A DNA stretch of 43,935 bases from Desulfobulbaceae bacterium (GCA_026988015.1 JALSMA010000050.1:1-43935); one strand, 5' to 3'. Positions 1-9,772 are shown, numbered from the stretch's first letter. The notes: generated by a model not told the origin, from the letters alone. Made by a program: numbers and translations.

Positions 1-127
1 AGGTGACAATGTTCACGTAAATGCCGAACTGATCACTCCGATTGCCATGGATGTTGGTCTTCGTTTTGCTATCCGTGAGGGTGGAAGAACAGTTGGTGCC
101 GGCGTTATTAGTGAAATCATCGAATAA
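1..127 (+). CDS. tuf: Elongation factor Tu, C-terminal fragment
   Basis: The window opens inside this gene. The frame starting at base 2 gives the last 41 residues, ending GVISEIIE before TAA, which is the typical end of EF-Tu domain 3 (motif [14 protein letters not shown]). EF-Tu delivers aminoacyl-tRNA to the ribosome. Its stop lies 8 bases before rpsJ, the usual str-S10 junction, so the two are probably co-transcribed. The start and GTPase domain lie outside the window. Confidence 0.95.
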   Translation, partial: GDNVHVNAELITPIAMDVGLRFAIREGGRTVGAGVISEIIE

Positions 128-135
128 GGAAGATC

Positions 136-450
136 ATGATACCTACAGATAAAATTCGTATTCGCCTTAAAGCGTATGATCATAAACTTCTTGATCTGTC
201 AACCCATGAGATAGTTGAGACAGCACGTCGTACCGGAGCAGCTGTTGCCGGTCCGATTCCTCTGCCGACTTCGATCAACAAATTTTGTGTGCTCAGGTCA
301 CCCCATGTTGACAAGAAGTCTCGGGAGCAGTTTGAGATGAGAACTCACCGTCGTCTGATTGATATACTTGAGCCGACTCAGCAGACCATTGATCTGTTGA
401 TGAAACTTGAGTTATCTGCAGGTGTTGATGTTGAGATTAAACTGCCATAA
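136..450 (+). CDS. rpsJ: 30S ribosomal protein S10
   Basis: At 104 residues it has the normal family length. The conserved stretch [14 protein letters not shown] (about residues 32-45) and the [18 protein letters not shown] loop identify S10. S10 sits in the 30S head and, as NusE, also works in transcription antitermination. A GGAAG ribosome binding site precedes the ATG. It is the first gene of the S10 block and follows tuf closely. Confidence 0.97.
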   Translation: MIPTDKIRIRLKAYDHKLLDLSTHEIVETARRTGAAVAGPIPLPTSINKFCVLRSPHVDKKSREQFEMRTHRRLIDILEPTQQTIDLLMKLELSAGVDVEIKLP

Positions 451-489
451 CGATATTATCGTTTAATTTGAAGATGTATAGGTAAGATT

Positions 490-1119
490 ATGCCGAAGAC
501 AATGGGCTTATTAGGAAAAAAAATTGGTATGACCCGCGTGTATAACGAGATGGGTGCAGTTATTCCCGTAACCGTTATTGAAGCTGGCCCCTGCAAAGTA
601 CTTCAGGTCAAATCAGTAACCACCGATGGCTATGGTGCTATCCAAGTTGGTTTTGGTGCTAAAAAAGCACACAGGGTTTCTAAACCCCTTGCTGGCCATT
701 TTAAGATGTCTGATTCTGAAGGGTTTTACAATGTTAGGGAATTTAGAGTTCAGAATCCGGAAGATTATCAGGCCGGGCAAGATATCTCCCTTAATGATGT
801 ATTTAAAACAGGTGATATCATAGATATACAAGGCGTGTCAAAAGGAAAGGGATTCCAGGGTGTTATGAAACGTCACGGATTCCGTGGTGGTCCAGGTGGT
901 CATGGCTCCAAATTTCATCGTGCTCCAGGCTCCATTGGTTGTAGTGCCTGGCCTGCCAGAGTAGTCAAGGGTAAAAAAATGCCAGGGCGAATGGGTAACG
1001 ATACTATTCTGAAAAAAAATGTACTTGTGGTTGATGTTCGTGATGATGAAAGCCTCATCATTGTGAAGGGACCGGTACCAGGTGCCAAGCAGGGCCTTCT
1101 TAAACTTTTCGCCAAGTAA
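490..1119 (+). CDS. rplC: 50S ribosomal protein L3
   Basis: The 209 residues equal the usual length. The N-terminus MGLLGKKIGMTRVY and the central HGSKFHRAPGSIG segment, which reaches toward the peptidyl transferase centre, are standard. L3 is an early assembly protein of the 50S subunit. An AGGTAAG motif lies just before the ATG. It lies between rpsJ and rplD in the canonical order. Confidence 0.97.
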   Translation: MPKTMGLLGKKIGMTRVYNEMGAVIPVTVIEAGPCKVLQVKSVTTDGYGAIQVGFGAKKAHRVSKPLAGHFKMSDSEGFYNVREFRVQNPEDYQAGQDISLNDVFKTGDIIDIQGVSKGKGFQGVMKRHGFRGGPGGHGSKFHRAPGSIGCSAWPARVVKGKKMPGRMGNDTILKKNVLVVDVRDDESLIIVKGPVPGAKQGLLKLFAK

Positions 1120-1156
1120 TCAGCCGAAAATGATTTATCGGTTCAAGGAGTAAATA

Positions 1157-1780
1157 ATGTCTACCGTAGATTTATTAAATACCAGCAATGAAAAAGTCGG
1201 CCAAATCGAGCTGAATGCTGATGTATTCGATGTCAAGGTCAAGGAGCACCTGCTCCATGATGTTGTTCGTATGCAGCGTGCCGCAAAAAGGTCGGGAAAT
1301 TCCTGTACCAAAACCAGAACAGAAGTTCGTGGTGGTGGTGCTAAACCATGGCGTCAGAAAGGAACTGGACGTGCTCGTGCAGGTACCAGAAACTCTCCAT
1401 TATGGAGAGGTGGCGGAGTAACTTTCGGACCTAAGCCTCGCGATTACAGTTTTAAACTTAATCGTAAAGTCAAAAAACAGGCTCTTGCTATGGCTATGAG
1501 TGCTAGGCTACAGGAAGGTAACCTTGTGGTGGTCGATGACTTTGTCATGGACGCTATCAAAACCAAGGATTTCGTTGGTATTATGAAAGGTTTTGATTTC
1601 GAAAACTGCCTTATTATCACCGAGCAAAGCAACGAAAATGTAAACAAATCATCCAGAAATGCCAATGGATTCAAAGTCTTGACCGTCGATGGTGTGAATG
1701 TTTATGATATTTTGCTGCACAAGAAATTGATGTTGGTTAAACCGGCAGTCGAGAGTCTTGAAAAGAGGTTAACAGCATGA
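1157..1780 (+). CDS. rplD: 50S ribosomal protein L4
   Basis: The protein has 207 residues. The conserved exit-tunnel loop GGGAKPWRQKGTGRAR lies around residues 60-75. L4 binds 23S rRNA and in enterobacteria represses the S10 operon; whether it does so here is unknown, and I saw no obvious copy of that leader upstream of rpsJ. AAGGAG precedes the ATG. The stop overlaps the rplW start by four bases (ATGA). Confidence 0.97.
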   Translation: MSTVDLLNTSNEKVGQIELNADVFDVKVKEHLLHDVVRMQRAAKRSGNSCTKTRTEVRGGGAKPWRQKGTGRARAGTRNSPLWRGGGVTFGPKPRDYSFKLNRKVKKQALAMAMSARLQEGNLVVVDDFVMDAIKTKDFVGIMKGFDFENCLIITEQSNENVNKSSRNANGFKVLTVDGVNVYDILLHKKLMLVKPAVESLEKRLTA

Positions 1781-2064
1781 AAAGTGATCATAGAATTCTA
1801 AGGGGTCCCTGTCTCACTGAAAAGGCCAATCTTCAGCTTGAAGTTGATGGAAAAGTTGTATTTAAAGTTGACCCCAGTGCGAATAAGATTGAAATTAAGA
1901 ACGCGGTAGAGAAGATGTTTGATGTAAAAGTCAAAAATGTTCATACCACTAATATGCATGGCAAACAGAAACGCGTAGGACGCTTCACTGGCTTTACCAA
2001 TGATTGGAAAAAAGCATACGTGACTTTGTCTGAAGGTGAGATCAATTTTGCAGATCAGCTGTAA
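1777..2064 (+). CDS. rplW: 50S ribosomal protein L23
   Basis: This 95-residue protein starts in the stop codon of rplD, implying translational coupling. The sequence KANLQLEVDGKVVFKVDPSANKIEIKNAVEKMF, read in parts (VVFKVDPSANK, IEIKNAVEKMF), is diagnostic. L23 forms the rim of the exit tunnel and docks trigger factor and SRP. The following 88-base spacer before rplB is the longest in this part of the operon and shows no clear structure. Confidence 0.96.
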   Translation: MKSDHRILRGPCLTEKANLQLEVDGKVVFKVDPSANKIEIKNAVEKMFDVKVKNVHTTNMHGKQKRVGRFTGFTNDWKKAYVTLSEGEINFADQL

Positions 2065-2152
2065 AATTAACTACAAAATTAGGGACCTCAGCTAAGCGAC
2101 TTTAGTATAGCTATCAATCCAACATAGCCTTTGATGGAGCGATTAGATAATT

Positions 2153-2974
2153 ATGACAATTAAGACATACAAACCCACATCACCAGGTAAACGACATCAT
2201 GTGTCGATACAGAACCCAGAACTGTCTAAAAACGGTCCTGAAAAGAGTCTGCTCACAACCCTGTCTAAAACTGGTGGACGAAACAATTACGGAAGAATAA
2301 CCTCACGCCACATTGGTGGAGGGCACAAACGAAAATATCGTATTATTGATTTCAAACGTAACAAGGTCGATATAAGTGCCAAGGTTGTTTCCATTGAATA
2401 TGATCCCAATAGATCTGCTAACATAGCTCTGTTATCATATCTTGACGGTCAGAAAACCTACATATTAGCCCCATCTGGAATAGCAGTTGGGGACCAGGTT
2501 ATAGCTGGCGAATCAGTTGATATAAAACCTGGCAATTGTCTTCCCATGATGAACATTCCTCTTGGTACCATCATTCATAATATTGAAATGAAGATAGGAA
2601 AAGGTGGTCAGCTTGTAAGAAGTGCCGGTGTTTCCGCACAACTTATGGCTAAGGAAGGGACCTATGTACTTGTAAGGTTGCCATCTGGTGAAGTACGCAA
2701 GTTCCACAAACTATGCCGGGCCTGTATCGGTAAAGTTGGGAACCACGAGCATGAAAGTCAGAAACTTGGTAAGGCTGGTCGTACCAGATGGATGGGAAAA
2801 CGTCCTCATGTACGAGGAGTTGCCATGAATCCTGTTGACCATCCGATGGGTGGCGGCGAAGGTAAAAGTTCCGGTGGTCGTCATCCATGTACTCCATGGG
2901 GTTACCCGACTAAGGGTTACAAGACCAGAAGGAATACCGAGTCTGACAAATATATTGTCAAGAAGAGACGTTAA
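2153..2974 (+). CDS. rplB: 50S ribosomal protein L2
   Basis: Its 273 residues match the family. The C-terminal [18 protein letters not shown] segment, containing the conserved histidine near the peptidyl transferase centre, is intact. L2 is needed for subunit association and peptidyl transfer. The ribosome binding site is weak: a GGAG lies 14 bases before the ATG. Confidence 0.97.
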   Translation: MTIKTYKPTSPGKRHHVSIQNPELSKNGPEKSLLTTLSKTGGRNNYGRITSRHIGGGHKRKYRIIDFKRNKVDISAKVVSIEYDPNRSANIALLSYLDGQKTYILAPSGIAVGDQVIAGESVDIKPGNCLPMMNIPLGTIIHNIEMKIGKGGQLVRSAGVSAQLMAKEGTYVLVRLPSGEVRKFHKLCRACIGKVGNHEHESQKLGKAGRTRWMGKRPHVRGVAMNPVDHPMGGGEGKSSGGRHPCTPWGYPTKGYKTRRNTESDKYIVKKRR

Positions 2975-2990
2975 TTAAGAGGAAATAACT

Positions 2991-3263
2991 ATGGCTCGTT
3001 CAGTCAAAAAAGGTCCCTTTATAGATGATCACCTTCAGAAAAAGGTAGATGCTGCCATCGAGAGTGGTTCCCGAAAGGTAATCAAAACATGGTCCAGACG
3101 ATCAGATATCTCACCAGAAATGGTAGGTTTGACCTTTGCAGTACATAACGGAAGAAAATTTATCCCTGTCTTTGTTTCGGAGAACATGGTTGGTCATAAG
3201 TTAGGTGAGTTTTCGCCCACCAGGACTTTTTATGGACATGCCTCCGATAGAAAAAGCAGATAA
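2991..3263 (+). CDS. rpsS: 30S ribosomal protein S19
   Basis: The 90-residue product begins [15 protein letters not shown] and contains the [16 protein letters not shown] motif, both diagnostic. S19 lies in the 30S head beside S13 and contacts the A-site finger. AGAGG is placed well before the ATG, 16 bases downstream of rplB. Confidence 0.97.
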   Translation: MARSVKKGPFIDDHLQKKVDAAIESGSRKVIKTWSRRSDISPEMVGLTFAVHNGRKFIPVFVSENMVGHKLGEFSPTRTFYGHASDRKSR

Positions 3264-3312
3264 TAAGTAAAGCTAATCGTATTTCAATTAAGATTTGCTA
3301 GGAGTATACACT

Positions 3313-3645
3313 ATGGAAGCTCGCGCCGTAGGGAGACGTATTAGAATCTCTCCTCAGAAAGCTAGACTCGTTGCTGACGTGGTTCGGGGGATGGGCGTTG
3401 ATAAGGCGATCACCACTCTCAGGTTCATGCCAAAGAAAGGTGCATCGATTTTAAGAAAGGTCATTGAGTCTGCAGTTGCAAACGCAACTCAGGATGACCA
3501 GATTGATGTTGATAATCTTTATGTGAAAACAGTTTTTATTGACGGAGGACCTTCTTTTAAAAGGATCCGTCCCCGTGCAATGGGACGTGCAACATCAATT
3601 ATTAAACGTACAAGTCATATTACAGTAGTGCTTGATGAAAATTAA
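3313..3645 (+). CDS. rplV: 50S ribosomal protein L22
   Basis: I start the gene at the ATG at 3313 (MEARAVGRRIRISPQK, 110 residues) because AGGAG at 3300-3304 is ideally spaced for it. An in-frame TTG at 3295 would add six residues but would overlap this site. L22 lines the exit tunnel with L4 and contacts all six 23S domains. The beta-hairpin segment PSFKRIRPRAMGRA is present near the C-terminus. Confidence 0.96.
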   Translation: MEARAVGRRIRISPQKARLVADVVRGMGVDKAITTLRFMPKKGASILRKVIESAVANATQDDQIDVDNLYVKTVFIDGGPSFKRIRPRAMGRATSIIKRTSHITVVLDEN

Positions 3646-3726
3646 TTCTTTACTTTATCAGCTATAATGGGTATGACTCACAATTTTTTATTTTATACAG
3701 ATTAAGCATATTGCTGGAGGACTATT

Positions 3727-4377
3727 TTGGGGCAGAAAGTTAACCCGTTAGGGCTCAGACTTAATATAACTCGGACATGGGATTCGATTTGGTATGCCAA
3801 TAAGGACTACTCAAAAAATCTCATTGAAGATCAGAAAATCAGAAAGTTTCTTAAGAAACGTCTTCAACACGCCGCTCTTTCCAAAATTATCCTAGAGCGC
3901 ACTGGAGAGAAGGTTCGCGTTAAACTCTTCACCGCTCGTCCTGGCATAATTATTGGGAAGAAAGGTTCTGAGATTGAGCTTCTTAAAAAAGAGCTTGAAA
4001 CACTGATAAACCGGAAAGCGGTGATTGATATTCAGGAAGTTCGTCGTCCTGAAGCTGATGCCCAACTGGTTGCAGAAAATATCGCTCAACAGCTTGTTAG
4101 AAGGGTTGCTTTTAGAAGGGCGATGAAAAAATCTGTTAATTCGGCTCTCAGGTTTGGCGTTAAGGGGATTAAAATCTCCTGTTCTGGCCGTCTCGGTGGT
4201 GCTGAAATGTCCCGTTGTGAATGGGTGCGTGAAGGACGTGTTCCGCTTCATACTCTTCGTGCTGACATTGATTACGCTTTAGCAGAGGCTAAGACCACTT
4301 ACGGTATTATTGGTATCAAAGTATGGATTTTTAAAGGTGAAGTCCTTAGTGCAAAGGATGCTCCGGCAGAAGCATAG
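3727..4377 (+). CDS. rpsC: 30S ribosomal protein S3 (TTG start)
   Basis: The protein has 216 residues and starts [12 protein letters not shown], the family signature, at a TTG codon. GGAGG at 3716-3720 fixes this start. The KH domain has [10 protein letters not shown] around residues 70-80, and the C-terminal domain contains [12 protein letters not shown]3 forms the mRNA entry site with S4 and S5. The TTG start is unusual for such an abundant protein and is shared with rpsN, rpsE and rpsM here. Confidence 0.97.
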   Translation: MGQKVNPLGLRLNITRTWDSIWYANKDYSKNLIEDQKIRKFLKKRLQHAALSKIILERTGEKVRVKLFTARPGIIIGKKGSEIELLKKELETLINRKAVIDIQEVRRPEADAQLVAENIAQQLVRRVAFRRAMKKSVNSALRFGVKGIKISCSGRLGGAEMSRCEWVREGRVPLHTLRADIDYALAEAKTTYGIIGIKVWIFKGEVLSAKDAPAEA

Positions 4378-4425
4378 TCTGAGTTCGTTTTCACGAAGAT
4401 CCATAACTAATATTGGAGTTTACCC

Positions 4426-4842
4426 ATGTTAAGTCCTAAAAAGGTCAAACATAGAAAAGTTTTTAAAGGGAAGAATCGTGGTAAGGCTCAGCGCGGTTCC
4501 ACAATTTCCTTTGGTGACTACGCTCTGAAAGCTGTTGAGAGTGGTAAGTTAACCGCTCAACAGATAGAAGCTGCACGTATTGCCATAAATAGAAAAATTA
4601 AGCGTGGGGGACAGGTTTGGATTCGTGTCTTCCCGGACAAACCAGTCACCAAAAAACCTGCAGAAACTCGTATGGGTAAAGGTAAGGGTAGTCCGGAGTA
4701 TTGGGTGGCAGTTACTAAGCCTGGTAAAATTATTTATGAATTGGCAGGTGTTGACGAGAAATTAGCAATTAGAGCGCTGACCCTTGCCGGTGCAAAATTA
4801 CCATTTAAAACAAAGGTTATCACAAAGAGGAGCACATTATGA
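4426..4842 (+). CDS. rplP: 50S ribosomal protein L16
   Basis: At 138 residues it has the normal length. [19 protein letters not shown] and [20 protein letters not shown] are L16 hallmarks. L16 organises the A-site tRNA elbow region of the 50S. Its end overlaps the rpmC start by four bases (ATGA). Confidence 0.97.
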   Translation: MLSPKKVKHRKVFKGKNRGKAQRGSTISFGDYALKAVESGKLTAQQIEAARIAINRKIKRGGQVWIRVFPDKPVTKKPAETRMGKGKGSPEYWVAVTKPGKIIYELAGVDEKLAIRALTLAGAKLPFKTKVITKRSTL

Positions 4843-5021
4843 AAATGTCAGAACTGCGCTCAATGTCTACTGATGACCTTCAAAAGAAGTTGGTCGAGTT
4901 GCAAGATGAGATTGCTAACCTATCTTTTCAGCATAAGATCAGACCTCTTGAGAATACTTCAACTCTGAATCAACTTCGGAAGGATATTGCACGAATTAAA
5001 ACTCTTTTCAATGAAAATTAA
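4839..5021 (+). CDS. rpmC: 50S ribosomal protein L29
   Basis: This 60-residue protein is helical and carries the short family pattern [12 protein letters not shown] and [11 protein letters not shown]29 lies next to L23 at the tunnel exit. It is translationally coupled to rplP through an ATGA overlap. Confidence 0.94.
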   Translation: MKMSELRSMSTDDLQKKLVELQDEIANLSFQHKIRPLENTSTLNQLRKDIARIKTLFNEN

Positions 5022-5087
5022 AGAGTTTATGTGGAATTAGTTCTTTAACAGAAGTAAAAAATTATTATAACTCAAATTGTGTCAATC

Positions 5088-5351
5088 ATGAGTGAGACAA
5101 AAAAAATTAAGAAGACCAGAACTGGTACTGTTGTCAGTAACAGAATGGAAAAAAGTATAGTTGTTGTCGTTGAGAGAAAAGTACGTCACAAGCTTTATGG
5201 AAAGTATATTAAAAAGAGTGTGAAGTATCTTGCTGATGATCCTGATAACAACTGTAACATTGGCGATATTGTCAAGATAGAAGAATGTCGGCCCCTGAGT
5301 AAGAAAAAACGGTGGCGGTTAAGAGATATCATTCGGGAAGCAGTTGTTTAA
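5088..5351 (+). CDS. rpsQ: 30S ribosomal protein S17
   Basis: I choose the ATG at 5088 ([20 protein letters not shown], 87 residues). A GTG at 5079 would add three residues, and neither start has a clear Shine-Dalgarno sequence. The segment [21 protein letters not shown] is typical when read in parts ([21 protein letters not shown]). S17 is a primary 16S-binding protein with an OB fold. Confidence 0.94.
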   Translation: MSETKKIKKTRTGTVVSNRMEKSIVVVVERKVRHKLYGKYIKKSVKYLADDPDNNCNIGDIVKIEECRPLSKKKRWRLRDIIREAVV

Positions 5352-5409
5352 TCTTCTCTCTTTGGCTCCATTTTTTTGAAATGCAACTGATTAATAATCA
5401 GGTGAAACT

Positions 5410-5778
5410 ATGATACAAAGTGAAACAGTCCTGAATGTAGCAGATAATTCAGGAGCAAAAAAAGTACTCTGCATTCGAGTTCTAGGTGGTACCAGAAGAA
5501 GATACGCCTCCATCGGAGATGTTATCGTAGCCACTGTTAAAGAGGCTCTTCCAAATGCAAAAGTTAAAAAGGGTGATGTCGTTAAGGCAGTTATCGTGCG
5601 TACTGCGAAACAAATGAAACGTATGGACGATACATGGGTTAAATTTGATGAAAATGCTGCGGTAATTCTCTCAGGAACTGGTGACCCTGTTGGAACACGA
5701 ATTTTCGGACCGGTTGCAAGAGAATTGCGTAACCAGGGATTTATGAAAATTATTTCTCTCGCGCCCGAAGTATTATAA
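5410..5778 (+). CDS. rplN: 50S ribosomal protein L14
   Basis: The 122 residues match the family exactly. [19 protein letters not shown] and the C-terminal [13 protein letters not shown] are diagnostic. L14 forms inter-subunit bridges and is the docking site of the silencing factor RsfS. It opens the spc-type part of the block. Confidence 0.97.
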   Translation: MIQSETVLNVADNSGAKKVLCIRVLGGTRRRYASIGDVIVATVKEALPNAKVKKGDVVKAVIVRTAKQMKRMDDTWVKFDENAAVILSGTGDPVGTRIFGPVARELRNQGFMKIISLAPEVL

Positions 5779-5830
5779 AACGTGTATGCAATCCAACTCA
5801 CTTGTTGAGATTGAATAAAAGGTGCTGAAA

Positions 5831-6163
5831 ATGGCAAAGGGATTAACATACCTGAAAAAAGATGATCAGGTTGAAGTAATTGCAGGTAAGGATAAAGGTA
5901 GAGTTGGTAAAATTCTGAGAATCTTCCCTGACAAAGATAAGGCTCTTGTTGAACGCATTAATATGATTAAGCGACACACTAAGGGTAATGAAATGAATCA
6001 GCAGGGACAGATTGTGAATCGCGAGGCTCCGATTCATATCTCAAACCTGCAGTTGATATGTCCGGAGTGTACCAAGACCGGGCGTATTGGCAAAAAAGTA
6101 TTAGAAGATGGAACCAAGGTCCGCTTTTGTAAAAGCTGTGGCGAGTCCATTGAAAGCAAATAG
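5831..6163 (+). CDS. rplX: 50S ribosomal protein L24 with C-terminal CxxC pair
   Basis: I start at the ATG at 5831 ([12 protein letters not shown], 110 residues), preceded by AAAGGTG; a GTG at 5822 is also in frame. The KOW motif [14 protein letters not shown] is present. The C-terminal half carries CPEC (Cys77, Cys80) and CKSC (Cys100, Cys103), a likely zinc ribbon absent from the enterobacterial protein. L24 initiates 50S assembly. Confidence 0.96.
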   Translation: MAKGLTYLKKDDQVEVIAGKDKGRVGKILRIFPDKDKALVERINMIKRHTKGNEMNQQGQIVNREAPIHISNLQLICPECTKTGRIGKKVLEDGTKVRFCKSCGESIESK

Positions 6164-6196
6164 TAAAAGGTAAAAGGCAATTGCCAGGAGTATCAA

Positions 6197-6736
6197 ATGG
6201 GTTCGCTGAAAGACCACTATATAAATGAATGTAAACCAGCTTTGCAAGAAGAGTTCGGTTATAGAAATGTAATGCAGATTCCCAAGGTTGAAAAAATAGT
6301 GTTGAACATGGGACTTGGTGAGGCTGTACAGAATCCTAAAATTATTGATGGAGCTGTAGAGGAACTTACTCGTATTGCCGGACGGAAGGCTGTTATTACC
6401 AGAGCAAAAAAATCTATTGCCGGGTTTAAGCTGCGTGAAGGGATGCCCATTGGTTGTCGTGTGACACTGCGATCCGATGTAATGTATGATTTCTTCAGTA
6501 AGCTTGTTAATATCGCCTTACCACGAGTCCGAGATTTTCGCGGGATTTCTCCCAAGTCTTTTGATGGCAGGGGGAATTTTTCCATGGGTGTTAAAGAACA
6601 AATTATTTTTCCTGAAATTGATTACGACAAGATAGACAAAATTAAAGGTCTGAACATCAGTATTGTTACATCAGCCCCCACTGACCAGGAGGCATTTAGC
6701 CTCTTGAAGCACATGGGAATGCCTTTTAAAGGATAA
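6197..6736 (+). CDS. rplE: 50S ribosomal protein L5
   Basis: At 179 residues it has the standard length. [13 protein letters not shown] and the [20 protein letters not shown] loop are diagnostic. L5 binds 5S rRNA in the central protuberance and contacts P-site tRNA. AGGAG precedes the ATG. Confidence 0.97.
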   Translation: MGSLKDHYINECKPALQEEFGYRNVMQIPKVEKIVLNMGLGEAVQNPKIIDGAVEELTRIAGRKAVITRAKKSIAGFKLREGMPIGCRVTLRSDVMYDFFSKLVNIALPRVRDFRGISPKSFDGRGNFSMGVKEQIIFPEIDYDKIDKIKGLNISIVTSAPTDQEAFSLLKHMGMPFKG

Positions 6737-6837
6737 TTTTTTTTAACCAGAACGCTTTATTGTTCAACGCGTTGCTGTCTGAATAATGTAATTGCTTAAT
6801 TAAAAGCACGATAGAATTAATAGAATCGGAGGTCGGT

Positions 6838-7023
6838 TTGGCTAAGAAATCTCTCATTGCGAAGGCAAAAAGAACGCCAAAATTTGCGGTAAGAAAATAT
6901 AACAGATGCCCACTCTGTGGCCGTCCAAAAGCGTTCATTCGTAAATTCGGCATGTGCCGTATCTGTTTTCGTAAGTTAGCATCCAGTGGTCAGGTTACAG
7001 GTGTAACTAAATCATCCTGGTAA
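6838..7023 (+). CDS. rpsN: 30S ribosomal protein S14, short zinc type (TTG start)
   Basis: This is the 61-residue zinc-binding form (type Z), not the roughly 100-residue enterobacterial form. Two CxxC pairs are visible at Cys24/27 and Cys40/43. It starts at TTG, fixed by the GGAGG at about 6828-6832. S14 completes the 30S head. A 101-base spacer with no clear structure precedes it. Confidence 0.96.
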   Translation: MAKKSLIAKAKRTPKFAVRKYNRCPLCGRPKAFIRKFGMCRICFRKLASSGQVTGVTKSSW

Positions 7024-7070
7024 AATTTAAACACTGGATCAAAATATAATTTTGATAAGGAGAGTTCGCG

Positions 7071-7469
7071 ATGTCTATGAGCGATCCCCTGGCAGATATG
7101 CTGACCAGGATAAGAAATGGAGTTATGGCGAAGTTTGAATCAGTTGAGATGCCTACTTCCAAAACTAAAGTAAATATTGCCAAAGTCCTGCAAGATGAAG
7201 GATATGTAGCCGGCTATCAGATAAATGAGTCAGGTTCCCAAGGGACCTTAACCATTAATCTGAAATATGATTCTGATGATACTCCGGTAATTACCGGTAT
7301 CAAGAGGATCAGTAAACCTGGTTTACGTAAATATGCAAGAGCCGGAGAAATACCAACTGTTCTCAATGGTCTTGGAATTGCCATCCTTTCGAGTTCGAGG
7401 GGCGTTATTACTGATAAAACCGCAAGGGCCAGTAATGTAGGCGGTGAGATTCTTTGCGAGGTCTGGTAA
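7071..7469 (+). CDS. rpsH: 30S ribosomal protein S8
   Basis: The protein has 132 residues. MSDPLADMLTRIRNG at the N-terminus and SSSRGVITDKTAR near the end are S8 signatures. The ATG at 7071 is preferred over the ATG two codons later because AAGGAG at about 7057 is spaced for it. S8 binds the central domain of 16S rRNA and in E. coli represses the spc operon. Confidence 0.97.
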   Translation: MSMSDPLADMLTRIRNGVMAKFESVEMPTSKTKVNIAKVLQDEGYVAGYQINESGSQGTLTINLKYDSDDTPVITGIKRISKPGLRKYARAGEIPTVLNGLGIAILSSSRGVITDKTARASNVGGEILCEVW

Positions 7470-7493
7470 GACCAGCAAATAACGGAGGTAATC

Positions 7494-8033
7494 ATGTCTC
7501 GTATTGGAAAAGAGCCTATTCCTGTCCCTGCTGATGTCAAGATTGATATCAAAGGACAGAAGATTTCAGTTTCCGGAAGTAAGGGAAAGTTGGAACGTGA
7601 AGTGTTACCGGAGCTTCAGATATCTATGAAAGAACAGGATATCATTGTTGAGAACCGTGATAACAGTAAAAGAACCAACGCCTTTCGTGGAATGACCAGG
7701 AGTCTTATTAATAATATGGTTATTGGTGTACATGAAGGGTTTAAGAAAGTTCTGATTGTAGAAGGTGTTGGTTATAAGGTAAATATGTCCGGAAAAATGC
7801 TGACTCTGAATGTTGGTTTTTCTAACCCTGTCGAATTCCCTGTACCCGAGGGAGTTGATATCAATGTTGATGGTACTAACAAAATCGTTGTGGAGTCCAT
7901 TGACAAAGATCTGCTTGGACTTACCGCTGCAAAAATTCGTCAAATAAGAAAGCCAGAACCTTATAAAGGGAAAGGTATTCGTTACGAAGACGAGCATATT
8001 GTGCGCAAGGTTGGTAAAGCCGGAGCAGCTTAA
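7494..8033 (+). CDS. rplF: 50S ribosomal protein L6
   Basis: The 179 residues are of normal length. MSRIGKEPIPVP and the C-terminal IRQIRKPEPYKGKGIRYEDE motif identify L6. L6 lies near the factor-binding centre. CGGAGG precedes the ATG. Confidence 0.97.
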   Translation: MSRIGKEPIPVPADVKIDIKGQKISVSGSKGKLEREVLPELQISMKEQDIIVENRDNSKRTNAFRGMTRSLINNMVIGVHEGFKKVLIVEGVGYKVNMSGKMLTLNVGFSNPVEFPVPEGVDINVDGTNKIVVESIDKDLLGLTAAKIRQIRKPEPYKGKGIRYEDEHIVRKVGKAGAA

Positions 8034-8084
8034 GTAAATTAACAGTCACATGATGTGATTGGTAGAAAATAATGGTAAGGAATA

Positions 8085-8450
8085 ATGGCTAAGACACATC
8101 CAAAAACTACAGCCAGGGCCAAGCGTATAAGGCGCATTCGAAAAAAGATTACTGGTAACAGTGATCAGCCGCGTCTTAGAGTCTTTAAAAGCAACAAGCA
8201 TATCTATGCTCAGATCATTGATGATTCTGCTGGGAAAACTCTTGTTTCCATGTCAACGGTTGACAAGGGATTTAAGAAGGTTGATGAGATCAATAAAACA
8301 GATAATGCGAAAAAGGTTGGTCTGATGCTTGCTGAGGCTGCAAAAACTGCTGGTGTAAGTAAAGTCGTCTTCGATCGTGGTGGATATATATACCATGGTC
8401 GGGTGAAAGCACTTTCTGAAGGAGCCCGTGAAGGTGGGCTTCAATTCTAA
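8085..8450 (+). CDS. rplR: 50S ribosomal protein L18
   Basis: The 121-residue product shows RARRIRRKI-like basic N-terminus ([12 protein letters not shown]) and the end [17 protein letters not shown], both typical. L18 binds 5S rRNA with L5. The 51-base spacer before it contains the small palindrome TCACATGATGTGA, for which I assign no function. An AAGGA precedes the ATG. Confidence 0.96.
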   Translation: MAKTHPKTTARAKRIRRIRKKITGNSDQPRLRVFKSNKHIYAQIIDDSAGKTLVSMSTVDKGFKKVDEINKTDNAKKVGLMLAEAAKTAGVSKVVFDRGGYIYHGRVKALSEGAREGGLQF

Positions 8451-8477
8451 AGATATAAATTAAGGGGGGGATTTCCC

Positions 8478-8990
8478 TTGGCAGATTTCAAACGTTCAAG
8501 GAACGAAAGTTCTGATGAATTCATCGAAAAAATAGTATTCATTAATCGTGTTGCCAAAGTTGTTAAAGGTGGACGTCGGTTTAGCTTCAGTGCCATTGTA
8601 GTTGTTGGCGATGGTAAAGGTAAGATTGGATACGGACTTGGGAAAGCAAATATGGTTCCTGAGGCAATTCGAAAAGGTGTGGAAAAGGCGAGAAAAGATA
8701 TGTCATCAGTATCTCTCACTGATATTTCAATTCCTCATCAGGTTATCGGCTGTTATGGTGCTGGCAAGGTATTGCTGAAACCTGCTTCTGCTGGTACGGG
8801 TGTTATTGCCGGTGGCCCTGTCCGCGCGGTTCTTGAAGCCGTAGGTGTTCATAATATACTCACCAAATGTTTAGGGTCACATAACCCTCATAATATGGTG
8901 AAAGCCACCCTCAATGGGTTGAAATCTCTTCGTTCAGCACAGAAAATTGCTGGAATGCGCGGAAAAAGCGTAGAAGAAATTCAGGCTTGA
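8478..8990 (+). CDS. rpsE: 30S ribosomal protein S5 (TTG start)
   Basis: The protein has 170 residues and starts at TTG after a purine-rich AAGGGGGGG. The S5 double-stranded RNA-binding-like domain contains [21 protein letters not shown]5 contributes to decoding accuracy and the mRNA entry helicase. The next gene, rpmD, lies 91 bases away across a terminator-like hairpin. Confidence 0.97.
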   Translation: MADFKRSRNESSDEFIEKIVFINRVAKVVKGGRRFSFSAIVVVGDGKGKIGYGLGKANMVPEAIRKGVEKARKDMSSVSLTDISIPHQVIGCYGAGKVLLKPASAGTGVIAGGPVRAVLEAVGVHNILTKCLGSHNPHNMVKATLNGLKSLRSAQKIAGMRGKSVEEIQA

Positions 8991-9001
8991 TACGAAACAA
9001 T

Positions 9002-9053
9002 AAGCATGGTGAAGTCATGGAAATGATCTCTATGATGACCCCATGCTTTTTTC
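9002..9053 (+). terminator. Terminator-like hairpin between rpsE and rpmD
   Basis: AAGCATGG (9002-9009) pairs exactly with CCATGCTT (9041-9048). Inside it, GTCAT (9014-9018) pairs with ATGAC (9035-9039). A run of six T follows (9047-9052). It resembles an intrinsic terminator, yet it lies in the middle of the spc-type genes, so it would act as an attenuator or processing site rather than an operon end. Confidence 0.6.
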
Positions 9054-9081
9054 TATTTAAAATTGAGTAAAAGGTAGTCTA

Positions 9082-9264
9082 ATGTCCGATACAATTACAT
9101 TTACTTTAGTCAAGAGCGGGATAGGCAGTACTCAAAAGATTCGTGCCACTCTTACAGGTCTTGGACTTACAAAAATGCATAAGAAGGTAACTCGTAAAGC
9201 CACACCTGAAATTAAAGGTATGCTGAATAAAGTTGCTCATCTTGTTAGTGTCGAGGAGTCATGA
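9082..9264 (+). CDS. rpmD: 50S ribosomal protein L30
   Basis: This 60-residue protein has the L30 pattern VKSGIGSTQKIRATLTGLGL and LNKVAHLVSVEE. L30 is a non-essential protein of the 50S in many bacteria. It is the first gene after the terminator-like hairpin and ends one base before the rplO start. Confidence 0.95.
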   Translation: MSDTITFTLVKSGIGSTQKIRATLTGLGLTKMHKKVTRKATPEIKGMLNKVAHLVSVEES

Positions 9265-9265
9265 A

Positions 9266-9715
9266 ATGATTAATTTAGGAAATCTCTCCCCGAACAAGGG
9301 AGCTAACAGGCAGCGTAAACGTTTAGGACGTGGGCCTGGAACTGGTCACGGAAAAACCGCTGGTCGTGGGCATAAGGGTTTTAAATCTCGCTCAGGTTCT
9401 GGTATTAAACCAGGTTTTGAGGGTGGTCAGATGCCTTTACAGAGACGTTTGCCAAAGCGTGGTTTTACTAATATTAATACAGTGAAATTCTCCATTGTGA
9501 CCCTCAGTCATCTTGATTCACTTGAGGAAGGAGCAGAAGTAAGTTCTGCATCTCTTGTAGAGATGGGACTTGCACGTAAAGGATTCCCCGTGAAGATTCT
9601 TGCTAACGGTGAGATCTCCAAGGCTGTTACTGTTACCGTAGACAAGGTATCAGCAGGCGCCAAGGCTAAAATTGAAGCAGCAGGTGGCAAGGTTGTAGAG
9701 CCAGAAAGCAAATAA
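9266..9715 (+). CDS. rplO: 50S ribosomal protein L15
   Basis: I start at the ATG at 9266 (MINLGNLSPNKGANRQRKR, 149 residues); AGGAG at 9253-9257 inside rpmD fits it. The long glycine-rich basic N-terminus (GRGPGTGHGKTAGRGHKG) is characteristic. L15 is a late 50S assembly protein. Confidence 0.96.
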   Translation: MINLGNLSPNKGANRQRKRLGRGPGTGHGKTAGRGHKGFKSRSGSGIKPGFEGGQMPLQRRLPKRGFTNINTVKFSIVTLSHLDSLEEGAEVSSASLVEMGLARKGFPVKILANGEISKAVTVTVDKVSAGAKAKIEAAGGKVVEPESK

Positions 9716-9772
9716 CTAAGCTCCAAAAAACAATTGAAGCTTAGGGAAACCGCTTCTGTACGGTAATAGATT

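Noticed and set aside
8046-8058. Palindrome TCACATGATGTGA between rplF and rplR, similar to half-sites of CRP/FNR-type regulators.
   Set aside because: It lies inside a continuous ribosomal operon and has a one-base centre instead of the usual spacing; no promoter is visible.
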